This document shows, piece by piece, positions 1 to 7,149 of a stretch of 64,000 nt of DNA. Location: positions 62,001 to 126,000 of the forward strand of contig SVMM01000010.1 in NCBI GenBank assembly GCA_015067435.1, given 5' to 3'. The notes below the pieces were generated by a model, which saw only the letters and a program-made list of their open reading frames with translations, did not search any database and was not told the origin of the DNA. This DNA comes from Oscillospiraceae bacterium (GTDB taxonomy: Bacteria; Bacillota; Clostridia; Oscillospirales; Oscillospiraceae). How positions within the stretch are numbered: the stretch's first letter is position 1; every line of letters begins with the position of its first letter. Position numbers and translations under genes: made by a program.

Positions 1-496
1 TGACGATGATGCCGTAGCACTCGAAGCAGTAGCCGATGGAAACCAGCTTGCCGTTCTCATCGTACAGGTTGTAGGCGTCGGTGTTCAGCTCGTTGGCGAT
101 GGGCGTGCCGGTCAGATCGACGGCATAGTCGCTCCAGTCCTTGACGGAGTTCGCGTTGCCGACGACGTAGATGGTCGGGGGATTGCTCTTGTCCATCTCG
201 GCGGTGAGCGTCTGGCTGTAGGTGCCGGAAGCGGCGGTGACGACCTTCACGTCGACGCCCTTCTTCTCCTTGTACAGCGCGGCGATCTGCTGGAGCGCCT
301 CGTCGGACTCCGGCTTGAAGTTGAGCCAGTACACGCTGCCGGTCTTACCGGAAGCGGCGGGCGCCGCGGGGGTGGTCGAGCCGCCGCTCGACGGGGTGGA
401 CGGGGTCTCGCCGCCGGAGGGCTGCGTCTGGCCGCCGCAGGCGGCAAGCGCCATGACCATGACCATGGCAAGAACGATGGCAAGGAACTTTTTCAT
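1..496 (-). CDS. ABC transporter substrate-binding lipoprotein (N-terminal part)
   Basis: The gene runs off the left edge, so only about 165 N-terminal residues are visible. It begins MKKFLAIVLAMVMVMALAAC-GG: a short basic n-region, a hydrophobic core and a lipobox (L-A-A-C), so a lipoprotein processed at Cys20. A Ser/Pro/Gly/Thr-rich linker follows to about residue 47, then SVYWLNFKPESDEALQQIA, an opening typical of family 1 extracellular sugar-binding proteins. A clear ribosome site (AAAAGGAGA) precedes the ATG. It follows the LacI regulator gene on the same strand, so it probably captures a sugar for an ABC importer encoded further left. The sugar cannot be inferred. Confidence 0.82.
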   Translation of the reverse strand, partial: MKKFLAIVLAMVMVMALAACGGQTQPSGGETPSTPSSGGSTTPAAPAASGKTGSVYWLNFKPESDEALQQIAALYKEKKGVDVKVVTAASGTYSQTLTAEMDKSNPPTIYVVGNANSVKDWSDYAVDLTGTPIANELNTDAYNLYDENGKLVSIGYCFECYGIIV

Positions 497-525
497 GACA
501 ATGTCTCCTTTTCAGTTTTTCTATC

Positions 526-549
526 ATAAACGGCTGCGCCGCCGTTTAT
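526..549. repeat. Small palindromic element, copy 1
   Basis: ATAAACGGC and GCCGTTTAT form a perfect 9-bp stem around a 6-base loop (TGCGCC) in the 73-bp gap between the LacI gene and the binding-protein gene. A close relative lies at 23308-23336. It may act as a hairpin between the two cistrons; no U-tract follows on either strand. Confidence 0.6.
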
Positions 550-569
550 TACAGGTTCGTTCGACGCGC

Positions 570-1589
570 TTACTTAAGGCTCCGGATCGACGCGCCGGCG
601 CGGAACGCCGTCGGCAGCGTGATCTGGGCGTGGCCGCCGCGCCCCTCGATCATGTCCAGCAGCAGCGCCACGCTTCTCTCGCCCAGCTCTTCCTTGGGCT
701 GGCAGATCGTGGAGAGCATCGGGTGGATGTACTCCGAAACCGTGATGCCGTCGATGGCGATGACCGAAACGTCCTCCGGGATGTGGCGTCCGTACTCGCG
801 CAGGGCGCGCATCGCGCCGATCGCCATGTCGTCCGCGATGGCGAACAGCGCCGTGAAGTCGTCCGTACGCCTCAGTCCGGCGCGCATCGCCTCGTACGCG
901 TCCTCGATGCGGAAGCTGTCGCCGGTGGTAAAGATCAGCTCTTTGCGCAGCGGCACGCCGTGCTTTTTCAGCGCGTGGCAGTAGCCCTGATAGCGAAGCT
1001 GGCTGATGGAGCTGTCGTCCGCGTCGGATATGAGCGCGGCAATGCGCGTATGCCCCTTTTCGAGCAGCTTTTCCACGGCGGAGCAGGCGGCGTCCTCGTC
1101 GCAGATGGAAACCGAGGAATACCGCGCGGGGTCCAGCGTGCCGTAGGAGTTGGTGTAGGAGCAGAAGACGAAGGGCACCGTCACGCGCGCCAGCTCCTCG
1201 GGCGTGTAGTCGGAGCGCCCGCCGAGGAAGATGATGCCGCGCAGCCGTTTTTCGCGCTCCATCATCGCGCCGGAGGCGATCTCGTCGTCGCCGGAGCCGA
1301 TCTGCCGCATGACCATCGTATAGCCCTCGCGGTCCAGCGCGCTTTCGATGGCGTGGATGATGTCGGTGTAGAACGGGTTCTGCACGCCGCGCACGATCAG
1401 GCCGATCGCCTCGGAGCGGATGCGCACCAGATCGCGCGCCGTGTTGTTCGGGATGTAGTTCTCCGCCTCGATCACCGCGCGCACGCGGCTGCGGCTCTCC
1501 TCGCTCACGTCGGGGCGGTCGTTGAGAACGCGGGATACGGTGCTCACACTCACGCCGGACAGGCGCGCAATATCCTTGATCGTCAGCAA
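570..1589 (-). CDS. LacI-family transcriptional regulator
   Basis: 339 residues, the usual length of the family. The N-terminal helix-turn-helix reads LTIKDIARLSGVSVSTVSRV, followed by the hinge (residues about 45-60, NYIPNNTARDLVRIRS), then a periplasmic-binding-protein-like effector domain with the family phrase AIGLIVRGVQNPFYTDIIHA and a C-terminal VSVIAIDGITVSEYIHPMLS. The start is TTG, placed just after GAGGGAGAG; a CTG one codon later is possible. It lies upstream of and co-directional with a sugar-binding lipoprotein gene, and several AACGTT-type half-sites lie in its own leader and promoter, so it probably represses itself and the transporter. The effector is unknown. Confidence 0.93.
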   Translation of the reverse strand: MLTIKDIARLSGVSVSTVSRVLNDRPDVSEESRSRVRAVIEAENYIPNNTARDLVRIRSEAIGLIVRGVQNPFYTDIIHAIESALDREGYTMVMRQIGSGDDEIASGAMMEREKRLRGIIFLGGRSDYTPEELARVTVPFVFCSYTNSYGTLDPARYSSVSICDEDAACSAVEKLLEKGHTRIAALISDADDSSISQLRYQGYCHALKKHGVPLRKELIFTTGDSFRIEDAYEAMRAGLRRTDDFTALFAIADDMAIGAMRALREYGRHIPEDVSVIAIDGITVSEYIHPMLSTICQPKEELGERSVALLLDMIEGRGGHAQITLPTAFRAGASIRSLK

Positions 1590-1608
1590 CTCTCCCTCAC
1601 CTCGCCCG

Positions 1609-1622
1609 CGGCAAACGTTTTC
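1609..1622. promoter_or_regulatory. Candidate LacI-family operator in the regulator leader
   Basis: GGCAAACGTTTTCC (1610-1623 region) is a near-palindrome centred on CG, the standard shape of LacI-family operators. It lies about 20 bp upstream of the regulator's start codon. Binding is inferred. Confidence 0.45.
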
Positions 1623-1697
1623 CCGCCGTCTGATACAAGACTTCCGGCTGCGCCGGTTTCCGCGCGCCGCACATGCGGTATGAAGCGTCTGCGCCCG

Positions 1698-1752
1698 TTT
1701 TCGGCAACGTAACCGGTATCGTATCCGGTAACGCTTCCGGTAACGTTTCCGA
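1698..1752. promoter_or_regulatory. Cluster of tandem operator-like repeats
   Basis: A 12-bp unit TCCGGTAACGYT is repeated (TCCGGTAACGCT then TCCGGTAACGTT then TCCG), preceded by two related versions (AACGTAACCGG and TATCGTATCCGG). The unit CGGTAACGTTTCCG is itself almost palindromic around a central CG. The cluster lies between the promoter at 1764-1792 and the LacI-family start codon, where bound repressor would block elongation or initiation. Confidence 0.45.
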
Positions 1753-1763
1753 ATGGTGGCGCC

Positions 1764-1792
1764 ATTCTATCAACGTTTTTTCCCGTTGTCAA
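1764..1792 (-). promoter_or_regulatory. Sigma-A promoter of the LacI-family gene with operator in the spacer
   Basis: On the minus strand TTGACA, 17 bases, TAGAAT: a full -35 box and a 5/6 -10 box. The spacer holds an inverted repeat CAACG...CGTTG (1771-1788) with an AACGTT core, a good position for autorepression. Confidence 0.75.
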
Positions 1793-1799
1793 TACGTTT

Positions 1800-1970
1800 G
1801 TTTATTTTCGCCCTTATGGACGAAAAAACACACCGTCATTTTAGCAGATTACACAGGCGATTTTTTTGGTGCACATGCGAATAAACGTCCTGCACGGAGG
1901 CGGCCGAACGGAGACGCGAGGAACGCGCGCCGCGCAAACCGTCCGAAAGCCGCGAATCGGCGCAAAAAAC
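1800..1970. other. Non-coding gap
   Basis: Between the LacI-family promoter and the terminator at 1971. It holds an AT-rich upstream stretch (1790-1880) and a G+C/A-rich tail ending in the A-run that forms the U-tract of the terminator. No gene or known RNA recognised. Confidence 0.5.
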
Positions 1971-2020
1971 GCGGGGCTGTGAAAAAATGAGATGCACGTC
2001 TCATTTTTTCACAGCCCCGC
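1964..2020 (-). terminator. Intrinsic terminator of the YjfB-like gene
   Basis: A perfect 22-bp stem (1971-1992 with 1999-2020), loop of six bases, starting 15 bases past the stop codon of the minus-strand gene. On the minus strand it is followed by GTTTTTTGCG. The stem is unusually long and has an AT-rich middle. Confidence 0.85.
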
Positions 2021-2034
2021 TTCCGGTAAGCTGC

Positions 2035-2247
2035 TTATGCGTATGTGTCAAAGAAGTTTCCCTTCATCACCGCAGGTACATCGCCCGGCTGCGGACCGCG
2101 CACCTGAAACTGCTGCTTCTCCGGGAGCATTTCCAGCAGTCCCTTCTCGCTCGTGACCTCGCTTCTCATGGTCATGTTCATCACGCTGTAGGCATACTGC
2201 GCCGATGAGGCAAGATTGATATTGCCATATTCGGACATTCCATCCAT
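2035..2247 (-). CDS. YjfB-like putative motility protein
   Basis: 70 residues. N-terminal half INLASSAQYAYSVMNMTMRS followed by EVTSEKGLLEMLPE resembles the small YjfB family (about 60 residues, helical, with alternating S/V/M and ending in a LLEML-like phrase), which in Bacillus is a SigD-linked motility protein of unknown role. A second in-frame Met lies at codon 4. The ribosome site is GGGAGGT 8 bases before the first ATG. It has its own sigma-A-type promoter and a strong terminator, so it is a monocistronic unit at the end of the flagellar operon. Family assignment rests on size, composition and context. Confidence 0.6.
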   Translation of the reverse strand: MDGMSEYGNINLASSAQYAYSVMNMTMRSEVTSEKGLLEMLPEKQQFQVRGPQPGDVPAVMKGNFFDTYA

Positions 2248-2280
2248 GCGTCCGCACCTCCCTTCGGATTGGTAACTTAT

Positions 2281-2309
2281 AGTATATCAGGTTTTTCCGC
2301 GATTTGCAA
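2281..2309 (-). promoter_or_regulatory. Sigma-A-type promoter of the YjfB-like gene
   Basis: Minus strand TTGCAA, 17 bases, TATACT, about 34 bases upstream of the start codon at 2247. Confidence 0.7.
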
Positions 2310-2338
2310 GTCCCTTTTCAGGTCCCAGTCGAGGCGGA

Positions 2339-3607
2339 TCAATCGTCGCTGCCGCTCATGCGGTTGACGTTCTCCCAGACCTCGTTCGCCTGCTCCATGC
2401 ACTCGAAATACAGCGTCGTGAGCATGTTCGGGGCGATACCCAGCATGTCGCAGAGCTTGCTGACCTTGTCCCAGTCGGCGCTTTCATAGCTGAGCATCAG
2501 CGCGTAGAGCGCGCCCGCGGGACCGCCCCAGTTCAGCAGCGCGTCCTTGATCTCGTCCGAGATCGCCACCTGCTCCAGCGTCTCCTCCAGCGGCGCGTCG
2601 ACCAGATAGTCCAGCGTGGAGAACATGCCCAGCAGATACGCGTCGTTCTTCGAGATGGGCACCTTCTTCGTGTAGCCGAGCAGCGACGCGCAGAAGTTCG
2701 CGCGCATAAACGAGAGCTTGAGGAACTCCTCGAAGAAGGGATCGACCTCGCCCTGATCGTTGCTGGCGCACAGCAGATAGATCCACTGCTGGAGCTGCGT
2801 GATACCGATGTTCATGATCGCCTGATGCACGCTGGTCGTCCGGTTGCGCGTGGCGAACTGCACCGTGTTGGCGACGCGCAGCAGCGCGTAGGTCAGCGAC
2901 GCGTCCATGGAGATGATATGCTCGATCTCGGCGATATCCGGCTCCTCGCGGGTCACGGCGCTGAGCAGCTGGAAGAAGCTGCTTTGCAGATAGCTGCTGT
3001 CGTGCGCCTTGGAGGCCAGCTTCTCGGCGACGGCGTCGCCCTCCAGCTCGGTCACGCCGAGCTTGAGCGCAAGCTGGTACAGGTCCTCCGTGTTGACGTT
3101 GTACGCGATGCAGTGCTTGCCCATACCGTTCGCGATCTCGATCAGGTTGTGCAGCGAGTCCTCGCTCAGCGACGAGAAATCCAGCTTGATGTAGTCGATC
3201 TGGTCAATGAGCGACACGTATCGCGGCGCGAACTGGAAGTCGTTGACCGCGATCCTGTAGCCTTCCTTCTTGTACATCTGCACAAAGTGCATCGCAAGCG
3301 GATGGATAATCACGCTGTCGTCGATCTGGATGACAAGATCCTCCTTGGCGAACAGATGCGGGACCTTCTTCATCAGCAGCGTCGTCGTGAACGTCATAAA
3401 GTTCAGCGAATCCTTGATGCGCTCCGTATTCTGCGTCAGGAAGCTGTGGATGGTCTCCGCAACGGCAAACTCGTTGACCTTGCTTCTCTGCCCAGGCTCC
3501 GAGTCTCCGCCGTAAGCTGTGTTTTCGCCGTGGTACAGGATCTCATAGCCGATCACGCGGCTGATCGTATCCTTGATCGGACGTCTGACGATATATTTAT
3601 TCGCCAT
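2339..3607 (-). CDS. YuxH-like protein: degenerate EAL domain plus HDOD domain
   Basis: 422 residues from an ATG preceded by AAGGAGG; an upstream in-frame extension has no ribosome site. The N-terminal third has the EAL fold's opening (YIVRRPIKDTISRVIGYEIL) but the signature is E-I-L and the later DDFG-type motif reads NDFQF, so the metal-binding residues needed for c-di-GMP hydrolysis appear lost. The C-terminal part (from about 190, SFFQLLSAVTREEPDIAEIE, with SLTYALLRVANT) is an HDOD domain. This architecture is known from YuxH/CheV-neighbour signalling proteins that likely act as c-di-GMP or protein-interaction modules. It follows cheV by 127 bp on the same strand, suggesting a link of c-di-GMP signalling with motility. 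Enzymatic inactivity is inferred. Confidence 0.82.
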   Translation of the reverse strand: MANKYIVRRPIKDTISRVIGYEILYHGENTAYGGDSEPGQRSKVNEFAVAETIHSFLTQNTERIKDSLNFMTFTTTLLMKKVPHLFAKEDLVIQIDDSVIIHPLAMHFVQMYKKEGYRIAVNDFQFAPRYVSLIDQIDYIKLDFSSLSEDSLHNLIEIANGMGKHCIAYNVNTEDLYQLALKLGVTELEGDAVAEKLASKAHDSSYLQSSFFQLLSAVTREEPDIAEIEHIISMDASLTYALLRVANTVQFATRNRTTSVHQAIMNIGITQLQQWIYLLCASNDQGEVDPFFEEFLKLSFMRANFCASLLGYTKKVPISKNDAYLLGMFSTLDYLVDAPLEETLEQVAISDEIKDALLNWGGPAGALYALMLSYESADWDKVSKLCDMLGIAPNMLTTLYFECMEQANEVWENVNRMSGSDD

Positions 3608-3635
3608 GTCTGCGCCTCCTTCAGGACAGGGGTAT

Positions 3636-3661
3636 GGCAAACGTTGTCTCAACCGTTTGCC
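3636..3661. repeat. Inverted repeat between cheV and the HDOD gene
   Basis: GGCAAACG, 10 bases, CGTTTGCC: perfect 8-bp arms, extendable to 12 bp with one bulge. In the transcript it would form a hairpin 30 bases upstream of the HDOD gene start. It shares the decamer GGCAAACGTT with the operator-like site near 1610. Confidence 0.5.
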
Positions 3662-3711
3662 GCGCCGCATCGTATTCTATCGGTCCGCGCGCGGCGGATC
3701 GTGCGGCGTTT

Positions 3712-3728
3712 GGGCGGATGCTCCGCCC
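3712..3728 (-). other. Short hairpin after cheV
   Basis: GGGCGGA and TCCGCCC with a three-base loop, six bases past the cheV stop codon on the minus strand. No U-tract, so it is more likely an RNA stability or pausing element than a terminator. Confidence 0.35.
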
Positions 3729-3734
3729 GGGTGG

Positions 3735-4646
3735 TTAAGCGGTCCCCAGCAGATGGTCCATCACGGAGACCAGATGGCCGATCTCCGGCTTGCTCATCTG
3801 TTCGTTCGCGCCGAGCTGCTTGCCCTTGACGCGCATCTCCTCGGTGATAAGGGAGGAGAAGATAATCAGCGGGATATGCTTGAGCTCCGGATCGTCCTTG
3901 ACAAGCTTCGTCAAGCGGTGTCCGTCCATCTGCGGCATCTCGATATCGGTGATGATGAGCGCCGCCTTCTCGTCGACGTTGCCCATCTTCTTCGCCATGG
4001 TCAGGAACTCCCACATCTCCAGGCCGTTGGGGAACCAGCTGATGTTGGTGTAGCCCGCCTTGTGCAGCGACTCCTGGATCATCTTCGAGAGCAGCACCGA
4101 GTCCTCCGCCAGCAGGATCGGCGCGTCGTTGCGGCTGCGCGGGCCCATCTTCTCGATCTCGTTGGAGTTGATCGTGCTCTCCGGCGCGATCTCGGCGACG
4201 ATCTTCTCAAAGTCGAGAATCGTCACGAGGCGGCCGTTGCACTGGGCGATGCCCGTCGCCACGCTGTCGCCCGTGCCGCTGATGGTCTTGTCGGGCTTCT
4301 GGATCGCGGTCCACGAAATGCGGCTGATGCCGATCACGGTGTGGACGCGGAAGGCGATGTGCATCTTGTTGAAGTTCGTGATGATGAACAGGTCCTTCTC
4401 ATGCAGATCGGACTCCAGCCCCAGATAGGTCGGGAGGTTGAGCACCGTGATGACCGTCTCTCTGGGCTTGAAGATACCCTCGACCGCCGGGTGGGTGTGC
4501 GGCATGGCCTTCACTGGCTGGCAAAGCATGATCTCGTCCACCTTCGCCACGTTGATGCCGTACAGGTTGTCGGCCACGGTAAATTCCATGATTTCGATTT
4601 CGTTGGTGCCGGATTCGAGCAGGATCTCGCTATTTTTCACTGCCAT
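3735..4646 (-). CDS. cheV: Chemotaxis coupling/adaptation protein CheV
   Basis: 303 residues (Bacillus CheV is 303). Residues about 1-165 are a CheW-like coupling domain (EFTVADNLYGINVAKVDEIM); residues about 180-303 are a receiver domain with the acid pocket in PILLAEDSVL, the phospho-acceptor Asp in LIITDIEMPQMDG, Ser in IIFSS and Lys in MSKPE. The protein couples receptors to CheA and desensitises them when phosphorylated. The start is the ATG behind GGAGGG; longer in-frame extensions lack a ribosome site and run into cheD. It sits 19 bp after cheD in the cheC-cheD-cheV cluster. Confidence 0.95.
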   Translation of the reverse strand: MAVKNSEILLESGTNEIEIMEFTVADNLYGINVAKVDEIMLCQPVKAMPHTHPAVEGIFKPRETVITVLNLPTYLGLESDLHEKDLFIITNFNKMHIAFRVHTVIGISRISWTAIQKPDKTISGTGDSVATGIAQCNGRLVTILDFEKIVAEIAPESTINSNEIEKMGPRSRNDAPILLAEDSVLLSKMIQESLHKAGYTNISWFPNGLEMWEFLTMAKKMGNVDEKAALIITDIEMPQMDGHRLTKLVKDDPELKHIPLIIFSSLITEEMRVKGKQLGANEQMSKPEIGHLVSVMDHLLGTA

Positions 4647-4665
4647 TGTAAACTCCCTCCAATAA

Positions 4666-5664
4666 CTATAGCGTAATAACAGGCTGTCCGTAAGCCCGAA
4701 TCTCACCGACGCCGGTGGATGGGTAGAACGACAGGGTGCGCGCAACCGAACCGCCGACATTCTCCGCAAGGATCTTGATGCCCTCCTTGCTCAGGTTCAG
4801 CTTCACGCTTTCGATGTTTCGCGCGCCGATGTTGCCCAGATTGCTGTTGCCCGCGACCTCGAACATCTTCGCGCCGCCCGCGATCTTCGCGACGAGCCGC
4901 TCCTTCCGCGCGCCCTTCGCCGCCAGCTGGTTCAGCGTCTCCTTGATGCCGGTGTCGGCATACTTCATCGTATTCTTGCGCCCCGCCTCCATGTTCAGCG
5001 GAAGCATGATGTGGATCAGCGCGCCGAGCTTGAGCGGGGGGTCCCACAGGCAGATGCCAATGCAGGAGCCCAGCGCGTAGGTAATCAGCTCGCCGTCGCC
5101 CTGAAGCATTTTCATGTCGGCAATGCCGATCGTCAGCTTCTGTCCGCCGGTCCTCGGCGCGCCCGCCGCCGCTGCCGCCACAGGCGCCGGGCGCATGGGA
5201 GCCGCGCCGGGCGCAGCCGCTCTTGTCATGCCGGGTGCGGCGCCGGGCGCCGCCGGGCGCGCCATGCCGGGCGCCGTGCCGGGTCTCGCCGCACCGGGCG
5301 CCGCCGCAGTCCTTGCAGGCGCCGCACCGGGCATCGCGGTTCTTGCCGCGCCGGGCGCTGCCGCCGGACGCGCCGCGCCGGGCGCCGTACCGGGTCTCGC
5401 CATACCGGGTGCCGCCGCCGGACGCGCCATACCGGGCGCCGCGCCGGGTCTTGCCGCACCGGGCGCCGCCGTCGGGCGCGCCATACCTGGCGCCGCCGCG
5501 GGCCGTGCGCCGGGAGTCACCGTCGGGCGCGCCGCGCCGGGTACCGCCGTTCTCGTCACGCCGGGCGCCGCGCCGGGCGGCGTTGTCGGCCTCGCCGCGC
5601 CGGCTCCCGGCGCCGCGGGCCTCTGTGCCCCGCCCATCGGAGGATTCTGTCCTGAATTTATCAT
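4666..5664 (-). CDS. cheD: Receptor glutamine deamidase CheD with long Pro/Ala/Gly repeat N-terminus
   Basis: 332 residues, about twice the family's usual 160. Residues 175-332 are a full CheD domain: Thr195, Cys201 (in YALGSCIGICLWD) and His218 (GALIHIMLP) match the Thr-Cys-His spacing of Thermotoga CheD (6 and 17 residues apart), so the deamidase site looks intact. Residues 10-170 are a low-complexity region built on a nine-residue unit of the form (M/A)-A-R-P-x-x-A-P-G. The ATG overlaps the cheC stop (ATGA), so translation is coupled. CheD deamidates receptors and binds CheC to enhance its phosphatase activity. The role of the repeat tail is unknown. Confidence 0.93.
   Translation of the reverse strand: MINSGQNPPMGGAQRPAAPGAGAARPTTPPGAAPGVTRTAVPGAARPTVTPGARPAAAPGMARPTAAPGAARPGAAPGMARPAAAPGMARPGTAPGAARPAAAPGAARTAMPGAAPARTAAAPGAARPGTAPGMARPAAPGAAPGMTRAAAPGAAPMRPAPVAAAAAGAPRTGGQKLTIGIADMKMLQGDGELITYALGSCIGICLWDPPLKLGALIHIMLPLNMEAGRKNTMKYADTGIKETLNQLAAKGARKERLVAKIAGGAKMFEVAGNSNLGNIGARNIESVKLNLSKEGIKILAENVGGSVARTLSFYPSTGVGEIRAYGQPVITL
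5170..5637 (-). repeat. 27-bp-period coding repeats in cheD
   Basis: Degenerate tandem repeats coding for AARPxxAPG-type nonapeptides in the N-terminal extension of CheD. Clearest between residues 60 and 105. Confidence 0.8.
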
Positions 5665-6284
5665 TCCATTACGCCCAGCTTTCTTAACACGAAATTGAGA
5701 GACCGGATATCCGGCGAAAGCAGCAGGCGGCAGGGCACCTCACGCCCGTCGCACACGAAGTTTCCGCCGATGGTCATCAGATAGTCGGTCTGGCCGCCGT
5801 AAGCGACCATCGGCACCGCGAGGATCGCGCCCTGCATATCCACCGTGATGCTCGGCACCGTCAGTTCGAGGGAGATATCCGCCAGTCCGGAGAGCGCGTT
5901 GATGAACGTGGAGATCAGGATGTTTCCGATCTCGACCAACGCGCTGAGTTCGATCTCGCCAAGCTGGCTGTAGTCGTCGACATGCTCGGAGAGCATACTG
6001 CCCAGCACGAGGTTGATAAAGTCCAGCGACTGCGTCGCCAGCATGACGCCTGACATCTGGCCGCTGATATGTACCAGGACGCCCGCCGTGATCGCCTCGG
6101 GGCCGCCGATCCACTCAATGGCCTCGTTGTAGCCCATGATGCGGACCTCCGGCAGCGTGATGCGGATCTCGCGGTCGAGCATCGTCGAAAGCGCGCTGGC
6201 AGCGTTGCCGGTGCCGATGCTGCCGATCTCGCGCAGGGTATCGATCTCCATTGACGTCAGCTCATCATAGTTTTTGATATCCAC
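5661..6284 (-). CDS. cheC: CheY-P phosphatase CheC
   Basis: 207 residues from a GTG six bases after GGGAGGG; an in-frame ATG at 6290 directly abuts the ribosome site and a TTG at 6299 overlaps it, so the GTG fits best. CheC proteins carry two D/S-x3-E-x2-N...P sites. Here the second is intact (S-ALV-E-IG-N, with Pro 23 residues on), while the first reads D-TLR-E-IG-S, with Ser in place of the catalytic Asn. So one active site is expected. It removes phosphate from CheY-P and pairs with CheD, whose gene overlaps by four bases. It is the first gene of the cheC-cheD-cheV group after flhP. Confidence 0.93.
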   Translation of the reverse strand: MDIKNYDELTSMEIDTLREIGSIGTGNAASALSTMLDREIRITLPEVRIMGYNEAIEWIGGPEAITAGVLVHISGQMSGVMLATQSLDFINLVLGSMLSEHVDDYSQLGEIELSALVEIGNILISTFINALSGLADISLELTVPSITVDMQGAILAVPMVAYGGQTDYLMTIGGNFVCDGREVPCRLLLSPDIRSLNFVLRKLGVME

Positions 6285-6342
6285 GTACATCCCTCCCAAA
6301 GATGTTTAATATGACCGTTCATCGCGCAGCAGCGCGCGCGGC

Positions 6343-7131
6343 TCAGCGCAGGCCGTTGACCGTCGTCTCGATCTCGTCCGAGGTCGTAATCATGCGCAGC
6401 ATGTACTGGAACGAGCGCTGCGATTCGATGACCTTCGTCAGCTCGTTGGCAAGGTCGGCGTTGGAGAGCTCCAGATAGCCCTGCACCGCCTCGCCGCTGC
6501 CGAGCCCGACCTGACCGTTCTTGTCGACCGGGACCATGCGGTTGTCGCCGAGGCTGAGCATCCCGTCGTGGTTGATGAAGTCGAACACGCCCACGGGCAG
6601 CTCCGGCAGGTCGGTCATTTCCTCCATGCCGTCCGCGACGGCGATACGCTGGCCGGTCTTGCCGAGCACAAAGCGCCCCATGCCGTCGGAGAGATACCAT
6701 TTGCTGACCTCCCCGCTCTCCGTGCGCGTCACCGCCTCGCCGAGCTCGTTGACCTCCGTCACCGTGACGTCGCCCGTCTCCTTGAATTCGGAGAGCGTGA
6801 ACGAGCCGTCGCGCGTATAGGAGATCTCGCCGGTGCGCGGGTCAAGCAGCCCGAAAAAGCCCTGCCCGTTGATGGCGTAATCCAGCTTGCGCTCCGTCCC
6901 CGTGAGGCCGGACTGGCGGAAATCCGTTGCCGCGTCCTCCATGCGGGAGCCGACGCCGCGCATCAGATCGCCCTCGATGCCGACCACCGGGCCGGTCATC
7001 AGCTGGGAAAACGAGGGCTGCTTGGCGCGAAAGCCGTAGTTGTTGATGTTCGCGATGTTGTTCGCGTGCACGTCCAGCCGGTCCTGCTGCTGGATCGCGC
7101 CCGTCGTCGCGGTGTAGAAGGAGATATTCAT
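6343..7131 (-). CDS. flhP: Flagellar rod protein, FlgF/FlgG family (FlhP-type)
   Basis: 262 residues. N-terminus MNISFYTATTGAIQQQDRLD-VHANNIANINNYGF holds the rod/hook family motif (ANNIANxxxxGF) and the C-terminus (ANELTKVIESQRSFQYMLRM) is the matching coiled-coil end. Middle has the FlgF/FlgG beta domain (DYAINGQGFFGLLDP, YTRDGSF). It is the second of two paralogous genes after fliA, as flhO-flhP in Bacillus, which encode the distal rod. The symbol follows this order; flgF/flgG would be equally defensible. ATG behind GGGAGG. Confidence 0.85.
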   Translation of the reverse strand: MNISFYTATTGAIQQQDRLDVHANNIANINNYGFRAKQPSFSQLMTGPVVGIEGDLMRGVGSRMEDAATDFRQSGLTGTERKLDYAINGQGFFGLLDPRTGEISYTRDGSFTLSEFKETGDVTVTEVNELGEAVTRTESGEVSKWYLSDGMGRFVLGKTGQRIAVADGMEEMTDLPELPVGVFDFINHDGMLSLGDNRMVPVDKNGQVGLGSGEAVQGYLELSNADLANELTKVIESQRSFQYMLRMITTSDEIETTVNGLR

Positions 7132-7149
7132 TCAGCTGCCTCCCTTCCC

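Noticed and set aside
1673-1990. 105-codon plus-strand open frame across the LacI-family promoter region
   Set aside because: Covers the operator repeats and the terminator A-run, has no ribosome site and a compositionally odd, Arg/Lys/Asn-rich end.
3670-3700. CCGATAG on the minus strand upstream of the HDOD gene as a sigma-28 -10 box
   Set aside because: No TAAA-like -35 at 14-16 bases; sequence there is GC-rich.
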